Part shown: positions 37,110 through 46,068 of the stretch, in pieces
How the letters are laid out: each line of letters starts with the position of its first letter
Position numbering within the stretch: the stretch's first letter is position 1
Assembly: GCA_963756745.1 (NCBI GenBank)
Contig: CAVWOU010000010.1
Location: 744,001 to 808,000, forward strand
DNA: 64,000 bases
From: DASPWW01 sp963756745
Lineage (GTDB): Bacteria; Actinomycetota; Thermoleophilia; Solirubrobacterales; 70-9
Direction: 5' to 3'
Notes under the pieces: model-generated
Database searches by the model: none
Told to the model about the DNA's origin: nothing
The model's input: the letters and a program-made list of their open reading frames with translations, nothing else
Position numbers and translations under genes: made by a program

Positions 37110-38468
37110 GTGAACGCGAGGCGCGAGGTCGAGTTCCTTATCGTCGGCGGCGGGATGGCCGGCGCCCACTGCGCGTCCGAGCTTCGCAAGCGAGGGGCCG
37201 ACGGCGACGTGGTCGTGGTGGGGCGAGAGCCGCACCCGCCATACGAGCGACCGCCGCTATCGAAGGAGTACATGCGCGGCGAGTCCTCCGTCGAGGATGC
37301 GTACGTGCACCCGCCGGAGTGGTACGGCGAGAACGGCGTCGAGCTGCTGACCGGGACGAACGTGATGGCGCTCGACGTGGGCGAGCGGGTGGCGAAGCTG
37401 CTGCCGAAGCAGGAGATCGCCTTCGAGAAGGCGCTGGTCGCCACCGGCGCGGACGTGCGCATCCTGCACGTCGAGGGGACCGAGCTCGACGGGATCCACT
37501 ACCTGCGGACGGTCAAGACGTCGGACGAGATCCAGCAGGACGCGGATAGCGCGGACCACGTGGTTCTGATCGGGGGGAGCTTCATCGCGACCGAGGTCGC
37601 AGCGTCGCTGACCGCGAGGGGTAAGCGGTGCACGATCGTGATGATGGAGGAGGTGGCGACCTCGCGAGCGTTCGGCGAGGAGGTGGGACGGTACTTCCAC
37701 GAGGTGCTGACGTCGAACGGCGTCGAGGTGATCGGAGGCGAGTTGCTCGAAGCGTTTGTGGGCGACGGCCGCGTGAGGGCGGTGCGGACGAAGTCCGGGC
37801 GCGAGATCGAGGGTGAGGTCGTCGTGGTGGGCGCCGGCGTGCATCCCGACGTTCGCCTCGCGGAGAAGGCGGGATTGGAGGTCGGCGACGGGATCGTGTG
37901 CGACGAGCGCCTCCAGACGTCGGTCGAGGGAATCTACGCGGCCGGCGACCTGTGCTCGTACCAGAGCGTCGTGCACGGGCGCCGATTGCGGGTGGAGCAC
38001 TGGGACGTCGCGCTCCAGCAGGGCCAGTATGCGGCGAGGGCGATGTTGGGTGAGCAGGCGCCCTACGACGTCGTGCCGTACTTCTTCAGCGACCTAGCCG
38101 ACTGGACGAGCCTCGAGTACGTCGGACCGGCCGAGAAGTGGGACGAGATCGTGTGGCGCGGGGATCGCGACGCCGGCGAGTTCACGGCCTGGTACCTCGA
38201 CGGCGGCAAGGTCGCTGCGGCGCTAACGGTCGGCCGCTCCGACGACCTCATGCACGCCCGCCGGCTGATCGAGTCGGGGGCGGACGTGTCGGGTCAGCGC
38301 GACGTGCTGGCGGACGCGGACAGCGATCTGCGACTCGGTCGGCGCCGGCTAGGAAACACGGGTGTTGCCGACGCTATCGTTGGACCGCGATTGGGGATCT
38401 GGTGTAGCGGCAGCACGCGAGATTCTGGTTCTCGAAGGTCAGAGTTCAAATCTCTGGATCCCCAGTGA
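37110..38468 (+). CDS. NAD(P)/FAD-dependent reductase (ferredoxin reductase type)
   Basis: A pyridine nucleotide-disulfide-type flavoprotein. It has the FAD loop LIVGGGMAGAHCASELRKRG near residue 10, the NAD(P) loop LIGGSFIATEVAASL near residue 152, and the second FAD motif IYAAGDLC near residue 270, with a C-terminal reductase domain. It could pass electrons from NAD(P)H to a ferredoxin or oxygenase partner. The expected protein should end near residue 410, but the frame lacks a stop there and continues through the tRNA-Gln gene to 38468 (452 residues); a TAG one base out of frame lies at 38350-38352. A one-base frameshift near the 3' end is likely. Confidence 0.85.
   Translation: MNARREVEFLIVGGGMAGAHCASELRKRGADGDVVVVGREPHPPYERPPLSKEYMRGESSVEDAYVHPPEWYGENGVELLTGTNVMALDVGERVAKLLPKQEIAFEKALVATGADVRILHVEGTELDGIHYLRTVKTSDEIQQDADSADHVVLIGGSFIATEVAASLTARGKRCTIVMMEEVATSRAFGEEVGRYFHEVLTSNGVEVIGGELLEAFVGDGRVRAVRTKSGREIEGEVVVVGAGVHPDVRLAEKAGLEVGDGIVCDERLQTSVEGIYAAGDLCSYQSVVHGRRLRVEHWDVALQQGQYAARAMLGEQAPYDVVPYFFSDLADWTSLEYVGPAEKWDEIVWRGDRDAGEFTAWYLDGGKVAAALTVGRSDDLMHARRLIESGADVSGQRDVLADADSDLRLGRRRLGNTGVADAIVGPRLGIWCSGSTRDSGSRRSEFKSLDPQ
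38393..38464 (+). tRNA. tRNA-Gln (anticodon CTG)
   Basis: A complete cloverleaf: acceptor GGGGATC / GATCCCC, D-arm GTG ... CAC with GTGTAGCGGCAGCAC, anticodon stem CGAGA / TCTCG around loop TTCTGGT (anticodon CTG), T-arm CAGAG-TTCAAAT-CTCTG. The D-arm is the type typical of actinobacterial Gln tRNAs. CCA is not encoded. Confidence 0.93.
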
Positions 38469-38521
38469 CTTACGGTTCTGAGTGAGGCGTCACAAACAGT
38501 CGAGTGAGGCTCGCAGAAACA

Positions 38522-38543
38522 GGCTCCCTCTCGGGAGCCTTTT
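38522..38543 (+). terminator. rho-independent terminator after tRNA-Gln
   Basis: GGCTCCC-TCTC-GGGAGCC stem-loop followed by TTTT; the stem extends by one more A-T pair and flanking AGAAA/TTTCT. It lies 58 bp after the tRNA and is the clearest intrinsic terminator in the window. Confidence 0.85.
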
Positions 38544-38586
38544 CTGTGCCTGGGTGCACCTCACTGTAGTGTCATCGACTGCGAAC

Positions 38587-39208
38587 ATGCAGTTCGCCAT
38601 GCAGGTAAGGCAAACCCGACCAAAGCGGCCGCCCGGCAATCACGCGAAGGTCGGTGCTTCGGCTTATACGAGCGCGGACTCGACGCAGCGGGAGATCGCG
38701 TCCCGGCTCGGGTTGACGAAGAGCACGGTCGCATTCCACATCCGAAGGATCGGAGATCGAGCCTGACGAGCGCTTCGCGCGACGCTACGACTGGGACGGG
38801 ATCCAGCGGGCTTACGACACCGGGCTGTCAGTCCGTGAATGCGCGCGGCGGTTCGGCTTCAATCTCGCTAGCTGGCACCAGGCCAAACAGCGAGGCGACG
38901 TCGTAGCGCGCCCTCGGGCCATGCCGATCAAAGACCTGCTCGTCGTTGGCCGTCGGACAAGCCGGCATCACCTCAAACTCCGACTTCTTGCCGAAGGGCT
39001 CAAGAGAACCGCTGCGAGCAGTGCGGGATCAGCGACTGGCAGGGCAAGCCTCTCAACATGCAACTCCACCACGTCAACGGCAGACGGCACTGACAACCGA
39101 CTCGAGAACATCGTCTTTCTATGCGGCAATTGCCACAGCCAGACGGACACCTACGGTGGGCGAAACGGGCATCGGCGGCCGCGGCGATCCGCCGCGAAGG
39201 CCGCGTGA
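38587..39208 (+). pseudogene. frameshifted HNH endonuclease with helix-turn-helix
   Basis: Three coherent pieces lie in shifted frames. First: a helix-turn-helix start (REIASRLGLTKSTVAFHIRR). Second, from about 38760: DERFARRYDWDGIQRAYDTG, SVRECARRFGF, MPIKDLLVVGRRTSRHHLKL. Third, from about 39005: NRCEQCGISDWQGKPLNMQ with LHHVNG, then back to the second frame for DNRLENIVFLCGNCHSQTDT. This is the C-x2-C ... H-H ... N ... C-x2-C HNH zinc-nuclease fold known in phage and homing endonucleases. A lost G (near 39004) and an added T (near 39091) explain two shifts. It lies right after tRNA-Gln, a usual spot for mobile DNA, but no integrase or att repeat is visible. Confidence 0.7.
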
Positions 39209-39237
39209 CGTTTCCTGCAGTCGTGCCTCGGACGTAT

Positions 39238-39525
39238 CTAACGCTCGTCGACGATCTCGCCGTCCTCGGAGCTCCGTTCCTGGGTGAGCGACATCGCCTC
39301 GCGAGCCTCGGGAGGCGGTGCCGCGTCGAGGGCCGCCTGCATCTCCGCGGCAGAGTTCCATCGCCAGGCGTCGATGAATGTCCCGTCCTCGAGGCGGATG
39401 AGACGGGCCTCGACCAGGCCGGGGTGGTCCTCCCGGATGGCGGCGATCACCGTGGCCCGCCGGTCCAGCAACTCCTCGACGTCCCCCGGGTCGACGTTGT
39501 AACGGTGGATCCTGATGTTTGCCAT
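39238..39525 (-). CDS. small dimeric alpha-beta barrel protein (ABM-like)
   Basis: A 95-residue protein with a ferredoxin-like fold as in antibiotic biosynthesis monooxygenases and related stress proteins: IRIHRYNVDPGDVEELLDRR at the start, then HPGLVEARLIRLEDGTFIDA, DAWRWNSAAEMQAAL. No cofactor motif. The ATG at 39525 has AGAGAGGA upstream. The longer frame upstream has no support. Confidence 0.75.
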   Translation of the reverse strand: MANIRIHRYNVDPGDVEELLDRRATVIAAIREDHPGLVEARLIRLEDGTFIDAWRWNSAAEMQAALDAAPPPEAREAMSLTQERSSEDGEIVDER

Positions 39526-39666
39526 GTCAGTTCCTCTCTGGTGGTGATCGATCGTCTCTGAGACGAACGCTGGGCGTCGTAAAGGACACCTTGATGGCAC
39601 GAGTAGCGGCCCGGCGGCGCGCGAAGGTCGCGTGACACGTCCTGCAGCGCTGGCCCCGTCCCTCGC

Positions 39667-39672
39667 TAACCT
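39667..39672 (+). promoter_or_regulatory. -10 box (TAACCT) before lipoprotein
   Basis: TAACCT ends 9 nt before the ATG at 39682. Confidence 0.4.
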
Positions 39673-39681
39673 AGCCACGCG

Positions 39682-40398
39682 ATGAGGCCGGGATATGTCG
39701 CGATTGGCCTGCTCGTCGGCATTTTCGGCGCGGGCGTGATCACCGCCTGCGGCGGCGATGACGACAGTCCGATCGTGCCCGTGGAGACCCAAACCGCGCC
39801 AACCGACCAGCTCGACAAGGACGGTTTCATCGACGAGGCCGATCAGATCTGCGAGGAGGCGAACACCACGATCGCCAACCTCGCCGAGTCGACCGTCGCC
39901 GATCCCTCCACGGTCATTGCCGAGGAGCTCGAGGTCGTCGAGGGCGAGCTCGACCAGATCGACAGCCTCGGCGCCCCGAGCGAGGACGAGGCGACGCTCG
40001 CCGACTTCATCGACGCCCTCGAAAAGCTCGCCGACAACCTCGACAAGCAGCAGCTCGCTGCCGAGCGCGACGACACGACCTCGCTCACAGAGCTCCAGGC
40101 GGAAGAGGCCACGATCCAGTCGGAGCTCACACTCGCGGCAGAGGACTACGGATTCAAGGAATGCGGCCAGGAGGGTGAGACGACCACCACCGGCACGGGC
40201 GCCGGCGCCGGAGGCGGCGCGGGAGCCGACACCGGCGTCGCCCCAGCCCCGGTCGAGCCAGCCCCGGCGACACCCGCTCCGGTCGAACCCGCGCCCGCGC
40301 CCGCGCCCGCACCCGCGCCCGCACCGGCACCCGCGCCCGCGCCCCCGAGCGGCGGCACCGGAGGCACGGCGCCCGACTCGGGCGGCGTCAGTCCTTAA
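39682..40398 (+). CDS. lipoprotein with helical domain and Pro-Ala tail
   Basis: A 238-residue secreted lipoprotein. The signal peptide (about residues 1-22) ends in a lipobox VITAC with Cys23. A helical domain (residues 45-155, acidic, EELEVVEGELDQID and LEKLADNLDKQQLAAE) is followed by a Gly/Thr then Pro-Ala repeat tail (APAPAPAPAP) that probably spans the cell wall. No enzyme motif is visible. Confidence 0.8.
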   Translation: MRPGYVAIGLLVGIFGAGVITACGGDDDSPIVPVETQTAPTDQLDKDGFIDEADQICEEANTTIANLAESTVADPSTVIAEELEVVEGELDQIDSLGAPSEDEATLADFIDALEKLADNLDKQQLAAERDDTTSLTELQAEEATIQSELTLAAEDYGFKECGQEGETTTTGTGAGAGGGAGADTGVAPAPVEPAPATPAPVEPAPAPAPAPAPAPAPAPAPPSGGTGGTAPDSGGVSP

Positions 40399-40422
40399 CG
40401 TCGCCCCGCCGCCGAAGCGTCG

Positions 40423-42228
40423 CTACGCCGCCTGCTCCGACCACGCGCCGTACAGCCGCGCGTACTGACCGCGCGCGGCGATCAGCTCGTCATGCGTGCC
40501 GGACTCCGCGATCCGCCCGCCCTCGAGCACCACGATCCTCCCCGCCCGTCTGACCGTCGACAGGCGGTGGGCGATCACGATCGCCGTGCGCCCGATCAGC
40601 AGCCGCTCCAGCGCACGCTCGATCTGGCGCTCGGTGCGAACGTCGACGCTCGAGGTTGCCTCGTCGAGGATCAGGATCCGCGGCTCGGCGAGCAGCGCGC
40701 GTGCGAACGCGACGAGCTGGCGCTGGCCGGCGGACAGGTGTATGCCGCGCTCCCCGACCTCGGTCTCGTAGCCGTCGGGGAGTGCCGTGATGAACTCGTC
40801 GGCCCCGACGGTGGCCGCGACCGCCCGGATCTCCTCGTCGGTCGCGTCGGGGCGCCCGAACGCGATGTTCTCCCGCACCGTGCCCGAGAACAGGAAGCCC
40901 TCCTGCGGCACGATCCCTAGCTGACCTCGCAGGCAGCTCGAACGAAGGTCGCGCACGTCGTGCCCGTCGACCAGCACCCGCCCCTGCTGCGGGTCGTAGA
41001 ACCGCGCCACGAGCTTCGCGAGCGTCGACTTGCCTGCGCCCGTCTCGCCGACGAGCGCCAGGGTCTGGCCCGCCGGCACGTGTAGGTCGACGTCCCGCAG
41101 CGCCCAGCCGGAACCTTCGTCCCCCGTGTACGAGAACGACACGTCCTCGAGCGCGATCTCCCCGCGCAACCGCCCCGGGTCGAGCGCGTCCTCGCGATCG
41201 ACCATCTCCGGCTCGGTGTCGAGCAGGTCGAAGATCTTGTCGAGCGCCGCCATCCCCTGCTGGTAGGTGGTGTACAGCTGCGATATCTGCTGGATCGGGT
41301 CGAAGAAGGTCTGGAGGTAGCCGATGAACGCGACCACCACACCGATCGCGATCGCACCCTCGAGCGCCTGATAGCCGCCGTAGAGGATGATCACCGCCGT
41401 CCCCACCGCCGCCAGCAGCTCGACCGCCGGGAAGTACGCCGCGTTGAGGTAGACGGTCTTCAGGTTCGCGTCGTAGTTCTCCTCGTTGAGGACGTCCATC
41501 CGCTGCACGTGGCGCGGCTCCTGCGCGAAGCTGCGCACGACCCGCACGCCGCTCAGCGTCTCCTGGAGGTGGGCGGTGATGTTCGCGATCTTCTCCCGCG
41601 TCACCCGGTACGCGTTCGCCGCGACGATCCGGAACACCATGCTCGCGATCGCGAGCAGCGGGAAGGTGAGGAAGGTGATCAGCGCCAGCTGGACGTCGAG
41701 CAGCAGCAGGATCACGACCACGCCGAGCAGCGTCAGCGTGCTCGAGAACAGCGTCACGATCCCGTCCGTGACGAGGCTGTCGAGCGCCGACACGTCGTTG
41801 GTCAGGCGCGAGATCAGCACCCCCGGCCGGCGGCGCGTGAAGAATCCGATCGACATCGCCTGGAGGTGCGCGAAGATCCGCTGGCGGAGATCCTGTAGCG
41901 CGCGCTGGCCGACCCACCCCACCAGGTACGTCTCGGCGTAGGTCGCGCCCCAGTACACGACCGCGGTGAGCAGGAACGCCGCGACCACCAGGCGCAGCGC
42001 GCCCACGTCGCCGGACTGGATCCCGGCGTCGATCGCCTGCCCGACGAGGTACGGCGGCGCGAGGCCCGCGCCGGTGGCGGCGAGCATCGCGACGAGCATC
42101 AGCACGACCCGTCCGCGGTAGGGGCGCAGCAACCCGAGCAGCCACCTGACCTTGCGCGCGCGGTCGTCCTCGCCGCGGACGAGGCGCCACAGCTCCTTGA
42201 TCAGCAGCCAGATCCGCTGCCACATCAC
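40423..42228 (-). CDS. ABC transporter, fused TM-ATPase subunit (heterodimer partner 1)
   Basis: A 601-residue half-transporter of the MdlB/MsbA-like type with six membrane helices (residues 35-310) and an ABC ATPase: Walker A VGETGAGKSTLAKL near residue 392, Q-loop VPQEGFLF, Walker B LILDEATSSVD with intact catalytic Glu, H-loop AHRLST. The signature reads LSAGQ instead of LSGGQ. With the following gene product it should form an asymmetric exporter; the substrate is unknown. The start overlaps the upstream gene by 4 bp. Confidence 0.93.
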   Translation of the reverse strand: MMWQRIWLLIKELWRLVRGEDDRARKVRWLLGLLRPYRGRVVLMLVAMLAATGAGLAPPYLVGQAIDAGIQSGDVGALRLVVAAFLLTAVVYWGATYAETYLVGWVGQRALQDLRQRIFAHLQAMSIGFFTRRRPGVLISRLTNDVSALDSLVTDGIVTLFSSTLTLLGVVVILLLLDVQLALITFLTFPLLAIASMVFRIVAANAYRVTREKIANITAHLQETLSGVRVVRSFAQEPRHVQRMDVLNEENYDANLKTVYLNAAYFPAVELLAAVGTAVIILYGGYQALEGAIAIGVVVAFIGYLQTFFDPIQQISQLYTTYQQGMAALDKIFDLLDTEPEMVDREDALDPGRLRGEIALEDVSFSYTGDEGSGWALRDVDLHVPAGQTLALVGETGAGKSTLAKLVARFYDPQQGRVLVDGHDVRDLRSSCLRGQLGIVPQEGFLFSGTVRENIAFGRPDATDEEIRAVAATVGADEFITALPDGYETEVGERGIHLSAGQRQLVAFARALLAEPRILILDEATSSVDVRTERQIERALERLLIGRTAIVIAHRLSTVRRAGRIVVLEGGRIAESGTHDELIAARGQYARLYGAWSEQAA

Positions 42229-43994
42229 AGCCTCGCGACCTCCTCTCGCTGCTCGAGGTCGCGCTGGACGAACACCTTGTCCTCGAACCCCTTCTCGGCG
42301 AGCTCCGCGTACAGCGGGCAGCGCTCGAGCAGCTCGTCGTGCGTCCCGCGGTCGACGATCCGGCCCGCGTCCATCACCACGATCTCCTCGGCGAGCGAGA
42401 TCGTCGAGAGCCGGTGAGCGACGATGAACGTCGTCCTGCCCGCCATCACCTCGCGCAACCCCTCGGTGATTGCCGCCTCGGTTTGCGCGTCCACCGACGA
42501 CGTCGCGTCGTCGAGGATCAGGATCCGCGGGTCGGCGAGCAGCGCCCTCGCGATCGCCACCCGCTGGCGCTGGCCGCCCGACAGCGTCAGCCCCCGTTCG
42601 CCGACGACGGTGTCGTAGCCGTCGGGCAGCTCGCCGATGAACGAGTCCGCCTGCGCGCGGCGCGCGGCGGTCTCAATCTCCTCTCGGCTCGCCTCGGGGC
42701 GCGCGTAGGCGATGTTCTCGGCCACCGTCGCCGAGAACAGGAAGCTCTCATCGGCCACGAACGCGATCTCCGAGCGCAGCGACGCCACGTCCACCTCGCG
42801 CACGTCTACGCCGTCGATCAGCACCGCCCCGCGGCTGGCGTCGTACAAACGCGCCAGCAGCGCGACCAGGCTCGTCTTGCCGGAGCCGGTCGGCCCGACG
42901 AGCGCGACGGTGCGACCCGGCTCGACCGTCAGATCGACGTCTTCCAGCGCGGCCTCGCCCCCGTTGTACGCCAGCGAGGCCCGCTCGATCTCGACCCTCC
43001 CGGGCCCCTCCGGCAGCGGCGGCGCATCCGGGACGCTCGTGATCCGCGGCTCGCGGTCGAGCACCTCGAACAGTCGGTTGCCCGACGCGATCGCGCGCTG
43101 CGCCATCCCGAGCGCGATCCCGAGCATCCGCATCGGGAACGTGAGCATCATCAGGTAGAGGTAGAAGGCGCTGAACTCGCCGAGCGAGAGCTGGTTGTCG
43201 ATCACCTGCTGACCGCCGACCAGCAGCACCAGCGCGAGCCCGATGTTGGGCAGGAACCCGAGCAGCGGGTTGTAGAAAGCGCGCAGCCGCGTTGAGTACA
43301 TGTTCTGGTCGAAAAGCCGGCCGACCGCGCGGCGGAAGCGTCCGATCTGGTGCTGCTCGCGGGCGAACGCCTTCACGATCCGGATCCCGGTCACGCCCTC
43401 CTCCGCGTCGGCCGTCAGCTCGGCGAGCCGCTGCTGCACCTCTTGAAGCGCGGGACGCGAGCGGCGGTTGTAGCGCGTCGCCGTCGCGATCACGAACGGC
43501 ACGGGGATGAGCGCGAGGAGCGCGAGCCACGGCTTGATCGCGAACATCACGGCGCTCGCGAGCAGGATCGTGAGCGCGTTCTGGGTGATGAAGATCAGCC
43601 CGTAGCCGAGGAAGAACCGGATCGACTGCAGGTCGACCGTCGCGCGTGACATCAGCTGGCCGGTCTGCTGCGAGTCGAAGAACCCCAGCTCGAGCACCTG
43701 GAGGTGGCGGTAGAAGACATTGCGCAGGTCGAGCTCGACGCCGAGCGAGACTTTGCCCGCGATCAGTCGCCGGCTCACCGTCAGCCCGAGCCTGAGCACG
43801 CCCGCGCCGAGGATCACGAGCACGAGCGGGAGCAGCTCGGGCCGGTCCCCGGTCTGGATCGCGTCGACCGCCTCCCCGACGAGCGCAGGGATCGCCACGG
43901 TCATTCCCATCGCCGCGGACGCCAGCACCAGCGAGGCGATCACGGGTCTCCGGTACGGGCGCAGGAATCCGAGTAACCGCCTGAAGGTGGACAT
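42225..43994 (-). CDS. ABC transporter, fused TM-ATPase subunit (heterodimer partner 2)
   Basis: A 589-residue half-transporter with six membrane helices and an ABC ATPase: Walker A VGPTGSGKTSLVAL, canonical signature LSGGQRQRVAIARALL, but Walker B ends LILDDATSSVD, with Asp replacing the catalytic Glu. Combined with partner 1 (LSAGQ), this places one degenerate ATP site and one consensus site in the dimer, as known for TM287/288-type exporters. ATG 43994 is chosen; 13 bp further upstream lies an inverted repeat that could be an operator. Confidence 0.93.
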   Translation of the reverse strand: MSTFRRLLGFLRPYRRPVIASLVLASAAMGMTVAIPALVGEAVDAIQTGDRPELLPLVLVILGAGVLRLGLTVSRRLIAGKVSLGVELDLRNVFYRHLQVLELGFFDSQQTGQLMSRATVDLQSIRFFLGYGLIFITQNALTILLASAVMFAIKPWLALLALIPVPFVIATATRYNRRSRPALQEVQQRLAELTADAEEGVTGIRIVKAFAREQHQIGRFRRAVGRLFDQNMYSTRLRAFYNPLLGFLPNIGLALVLLVGGQQVIDNQLSLGEFSAFYLYLMMLTFPMRMLGIALGMAQRAIASGNRLFEVLDREPRITSVPDAPPLPEGPGRVEIERASLAYNGGEAALEDVDLTVEPGRTVALVGPTGSGKTSLVALLARLYDASRGAVLIDGVDVREVDVASLRSEIAFVADESFLFSATVAENIAYARPEASREEIETAARRAQADSFIGELPDGYDTVVGERGLTLSGGQRQRVAIARALLADPRILILDDATSSVDAQTEAAITEGLREVMAGRTTFIVAHRLSTISLAEEIVVMDAGRIVDRGTHDELLERCPLYAELAEKGFEDKVFVQRDLEQREEVARL

Positions 43995-44006
43995 CGACAC
44001 AAAACT

Positions 44007-44022
44007 ATACTTACTGAAGTAT
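44007..44022. promoter_or_regulatory. inverted repeat, likely operator of ABC exporter
   Basis: ATACTT-ACTG-AAGTAT is a perfect 6-bp inverted repeat in an AT-rich spot between the exporter genes and the kelch gene. Its symmetry and position 13 bp before the ATG suit a MarR- or TetR-type repressor site. The regulator is not in the window. Confidence 0.5.
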
Positions 44023-44068
44023 CGCCGGATGACCCTGCGCCATACTGGGCTCGTGCCGGAGCGGGACC

Positions 44069-45097
44069 GTGACTGACATCGGGCGGCGCGTCGCTGCGGC
44101 GTCGGTGGTCGGTGTGTTGGCCGTAGCGGCGGTCGTCTTCGCGGCGACGGACTCCGGCGACGGCACGGGTGAGCGGTACGGCGGCGCGGCAAGCACCGAC
44201 CGGTGGCGCGAGCTCGCGCCGAGCCCCCTGGCGCGGACCGAGGTCGCGGCGGCTCGGATCGGCAAGCACGTCTACGTCGTCGGCGGTTTCGAGGAGTCCA
44301 GCGGCGACACCACCGACGCGGTCCTTCGCTACAGCATCAAGCGGGACCGGTGGACGCAGGTCGCGCCGATGCCGGTCGCGGTCAACCATCCGACCGCCGC
44401 AGCACGCGACGGCAGGCTGTACGTGCACGGCGGATTCACGGCGGCGGGCGCGCTGAGCGACCCGACGTCGGCGCTCCAGGAGTACAAGCCCGACCGCAAC
44501 CGGTGGAGGCGCCTCCCCGACTCGCCCACGCCGCGCGCGGCGCACGCGCTCGGCGTGATCGGCGACAGGCTCTACGCGGCGGGTGGCGCCGATGACACGA
44601 ACGCCCAGCTCACGGAGCTCGAGATCTACGACATCTCCGAGCGCGAGTGGACGACCGGCCCCGACCTCAACGTCGGCCGAAACCACGTCGGAGCGGCGGT
44701 CCAAAACGGCCGCCTCTACGTTCTCGGGGGCAGGGATGGGCGCGGAGGGGACTTCAACGTCGTCGAGCGCTACGACCCGCGCGCCGGTTCGTGGGAGACC
44801 CTCGCCCCCCTGGGCACCGCCCGCAGCGGCTTCGTCGCCGTGACCGTGCGCGGGAAGGTCGTCGCCTACGGCGGGGAGGAGCTCATGCAGGGCGGGTCGA
44901 CGATCGAGCAGGTCGAGCTGTACGACCCCGCGACCGACGCCTGGACGCCGCTCCCGGAGATGAGAACGCCGCGGCACGGGCTCGGCGGCGTCTCGAAGGG
45001 CCGCCGACTGTTCTCGCTCGAGGGCGGCCCGAGGCCCGGCCTCGCCTTCTCGAGCGCCGTCGAGATCCTCGACGTTCCCAAGCGCCTCGCGCCGTAG
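44069..45097 (+). CDS. secreted kelch-repeat protein
   Basis: A 342-residue protein with an N-terminal membrane anchor or signal (VAAASVVGVLAVAAVVFAA, residues 8-26) followed by about six kelch repeats of 45-50 residues. Each repeat has the Gly-Gly, Tyr and Trp pattern (VYVVGGFEE ... YSIKRDRWTQVAPM; LYVHGGF; LYAAGGADD; LYVLGGRDG; VVAYGGEE). This makes a beta-propeller outside the membrane, a likely binding surface. No ligand or catalytic site can be named. GTG start. Confidence 0.88.
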   Translation: MTDIGRRVAAASVVGVLAVAAVVFAATDSGDGTGERYGGAASTDRWRELAPSPLARTEVAAARIGKHVYVVGGFEESSGDTTDAVLRYSIKRDRWTQVAPMPVAVNHPTAAARDGRLYVHGGFTAAGALSDPTSALQEYKPDRNRWRRLPDSPTPRAAHALGVIGDRLYAAGGADDTNAQLTELEIYDISEREWTTGPDLNVGRNHVGAAVQNGRLYVLGGRDGRGGDFNVVERYDPRAGSWETLAPLGTARSGFVAVTVRGKVVAYGGEELMQGGSTIEQVELYDPATDAWTPLPEMRTPRHGLGGVSKGRRLFSLEGGPRPGLAFSSAVEILDVPKRLAP

Positions 45098-46024
45098 TCA
45101 CAGCTCCACCGGAGCCGGCCCCTCGCGCGCGGTTCCAAGCGCCCCGGCGCTGGCGGCGACCACTAGCGCGATCGCCGCGACCTCCGTCGCCGAGAGGTCC
45201 TGCCCAAGGATCGTCAACCCCGCGAGCGCAGCCACGCCCGGCTCGAGGCTCATCAGCACGCCGAACGTCCCGGCCGGAAGCCTCCGCAGCGCCTCGAGCT
45301 CGAGCGAGTACGGGATCGCCGAGCTGAGCAGCGCGACCGCCAACCCGATCGCGAGCAACTCGGGGTCGAGCAGCTCCGCGCCGGCTTGCGGGATCCCGAC
45401 CGGAAGCATGATCGCTGTGGCGACCGCGAGCGCGAGCGCGAGGCCCGTGCCGCCGCTGAGCGCCTGGCCGACCCGGGCCGCGAGCAGGATGTAGGCGGCC
45501 CAGAACGCGCCCGCCAGCAGCGCGAGCCCGGCGCCGAGCGCGTCGAGCGATCCGCCGGGTGCGGGGGAGAGGAGCACGATCCCGCCCGCGGCAAGCGCGG
45601 CCCACGCGAGGTCGAGGGCACGCCGCGACCCGACGATAGCCACCCCGAGCGGGCCGACGAACTCCAGCGTCACGGCGATCCCGAGCGGGATCCGGTCGAG
45701 CGACTCGTAGAAGCAGCTGTTCATCGCCGCCAGCGCGACACCGAACATCGCGATCAAGCGCAGCGACTCCGGCGTCAGATCGCGCACGCGCGGCCTCCAC
45801 ACCGCGACCAGGACCGCGGCCGCGAAGAAGACCCGCACGAGCACCGAGCCCAGCGGGCCGAACTCGTCGAACAGCGTGGTCGCTATCGCGGCGCCGACCT
45901 GCACCGAGACGACTCCACCCAGGACCAGGCCGACCGAGGACGCCTGTTTGGAGCGGAACGAGCTACCCTGCGGCGCGATCAGCCGCGAGGCCGTCCGATG
46001 CGGTGGTTTCAATCTCCCGGTCAC
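45098..46024 (-). CDS. EamA/DMT family transporter, RhtA-like
   Basis: A 308-residue protein with about ten membrane helices in two EamA repeats. ALAAMNSCFYESLDRIPLG followed by TLEFVGPLGVAI is typical of RhtA (threonine/homoserine exporter) relatives. It may export amino acids, but the substrate is not shown. ATG 46024 is the first start; the segment before the first helix is basic and 30 residues long, so the true start may be later. Confidence 0.86.
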   Translation of the reverse strand: MTGRLKPPHRTASRLIAPQGSSFRSKQASSVGLVLGGVVSVQVGAAIATTLFDEFGPLGSVLVRVFFAAAVLVAVWRPRVRDLTPESLRLIAMFGVALAAMNSCFYESLDRIPLGIAVTLEFVGPLGVAIVGSRRALDLAWAALAAGGIVLLSPAPGGSLDALGAGLALLAGAFWAAYILLAARVGQALSGGTGLALALAVATAIMLPVGIPQAGAELLDPELLAIGLAVALLSSAIPYSLELEALRRLPAGTFGVLMSLEPGVAALAGLTILGQDLSATEVAAIALVVAASAGALGTAREGPAPVEL

Positions 46025-46068
46025 GGGTAGAGCGGAGCGCCGCCGAGGACGAATTCTGGAGCAATCGG

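Noticed and set aside
40250..40350. Possible CRISPR-like or tandem DNA repeat
   Set aside because: The repeated CCCGCGCC units are Pro-Ala codons in the lipoprotein tail; there are no spacers.
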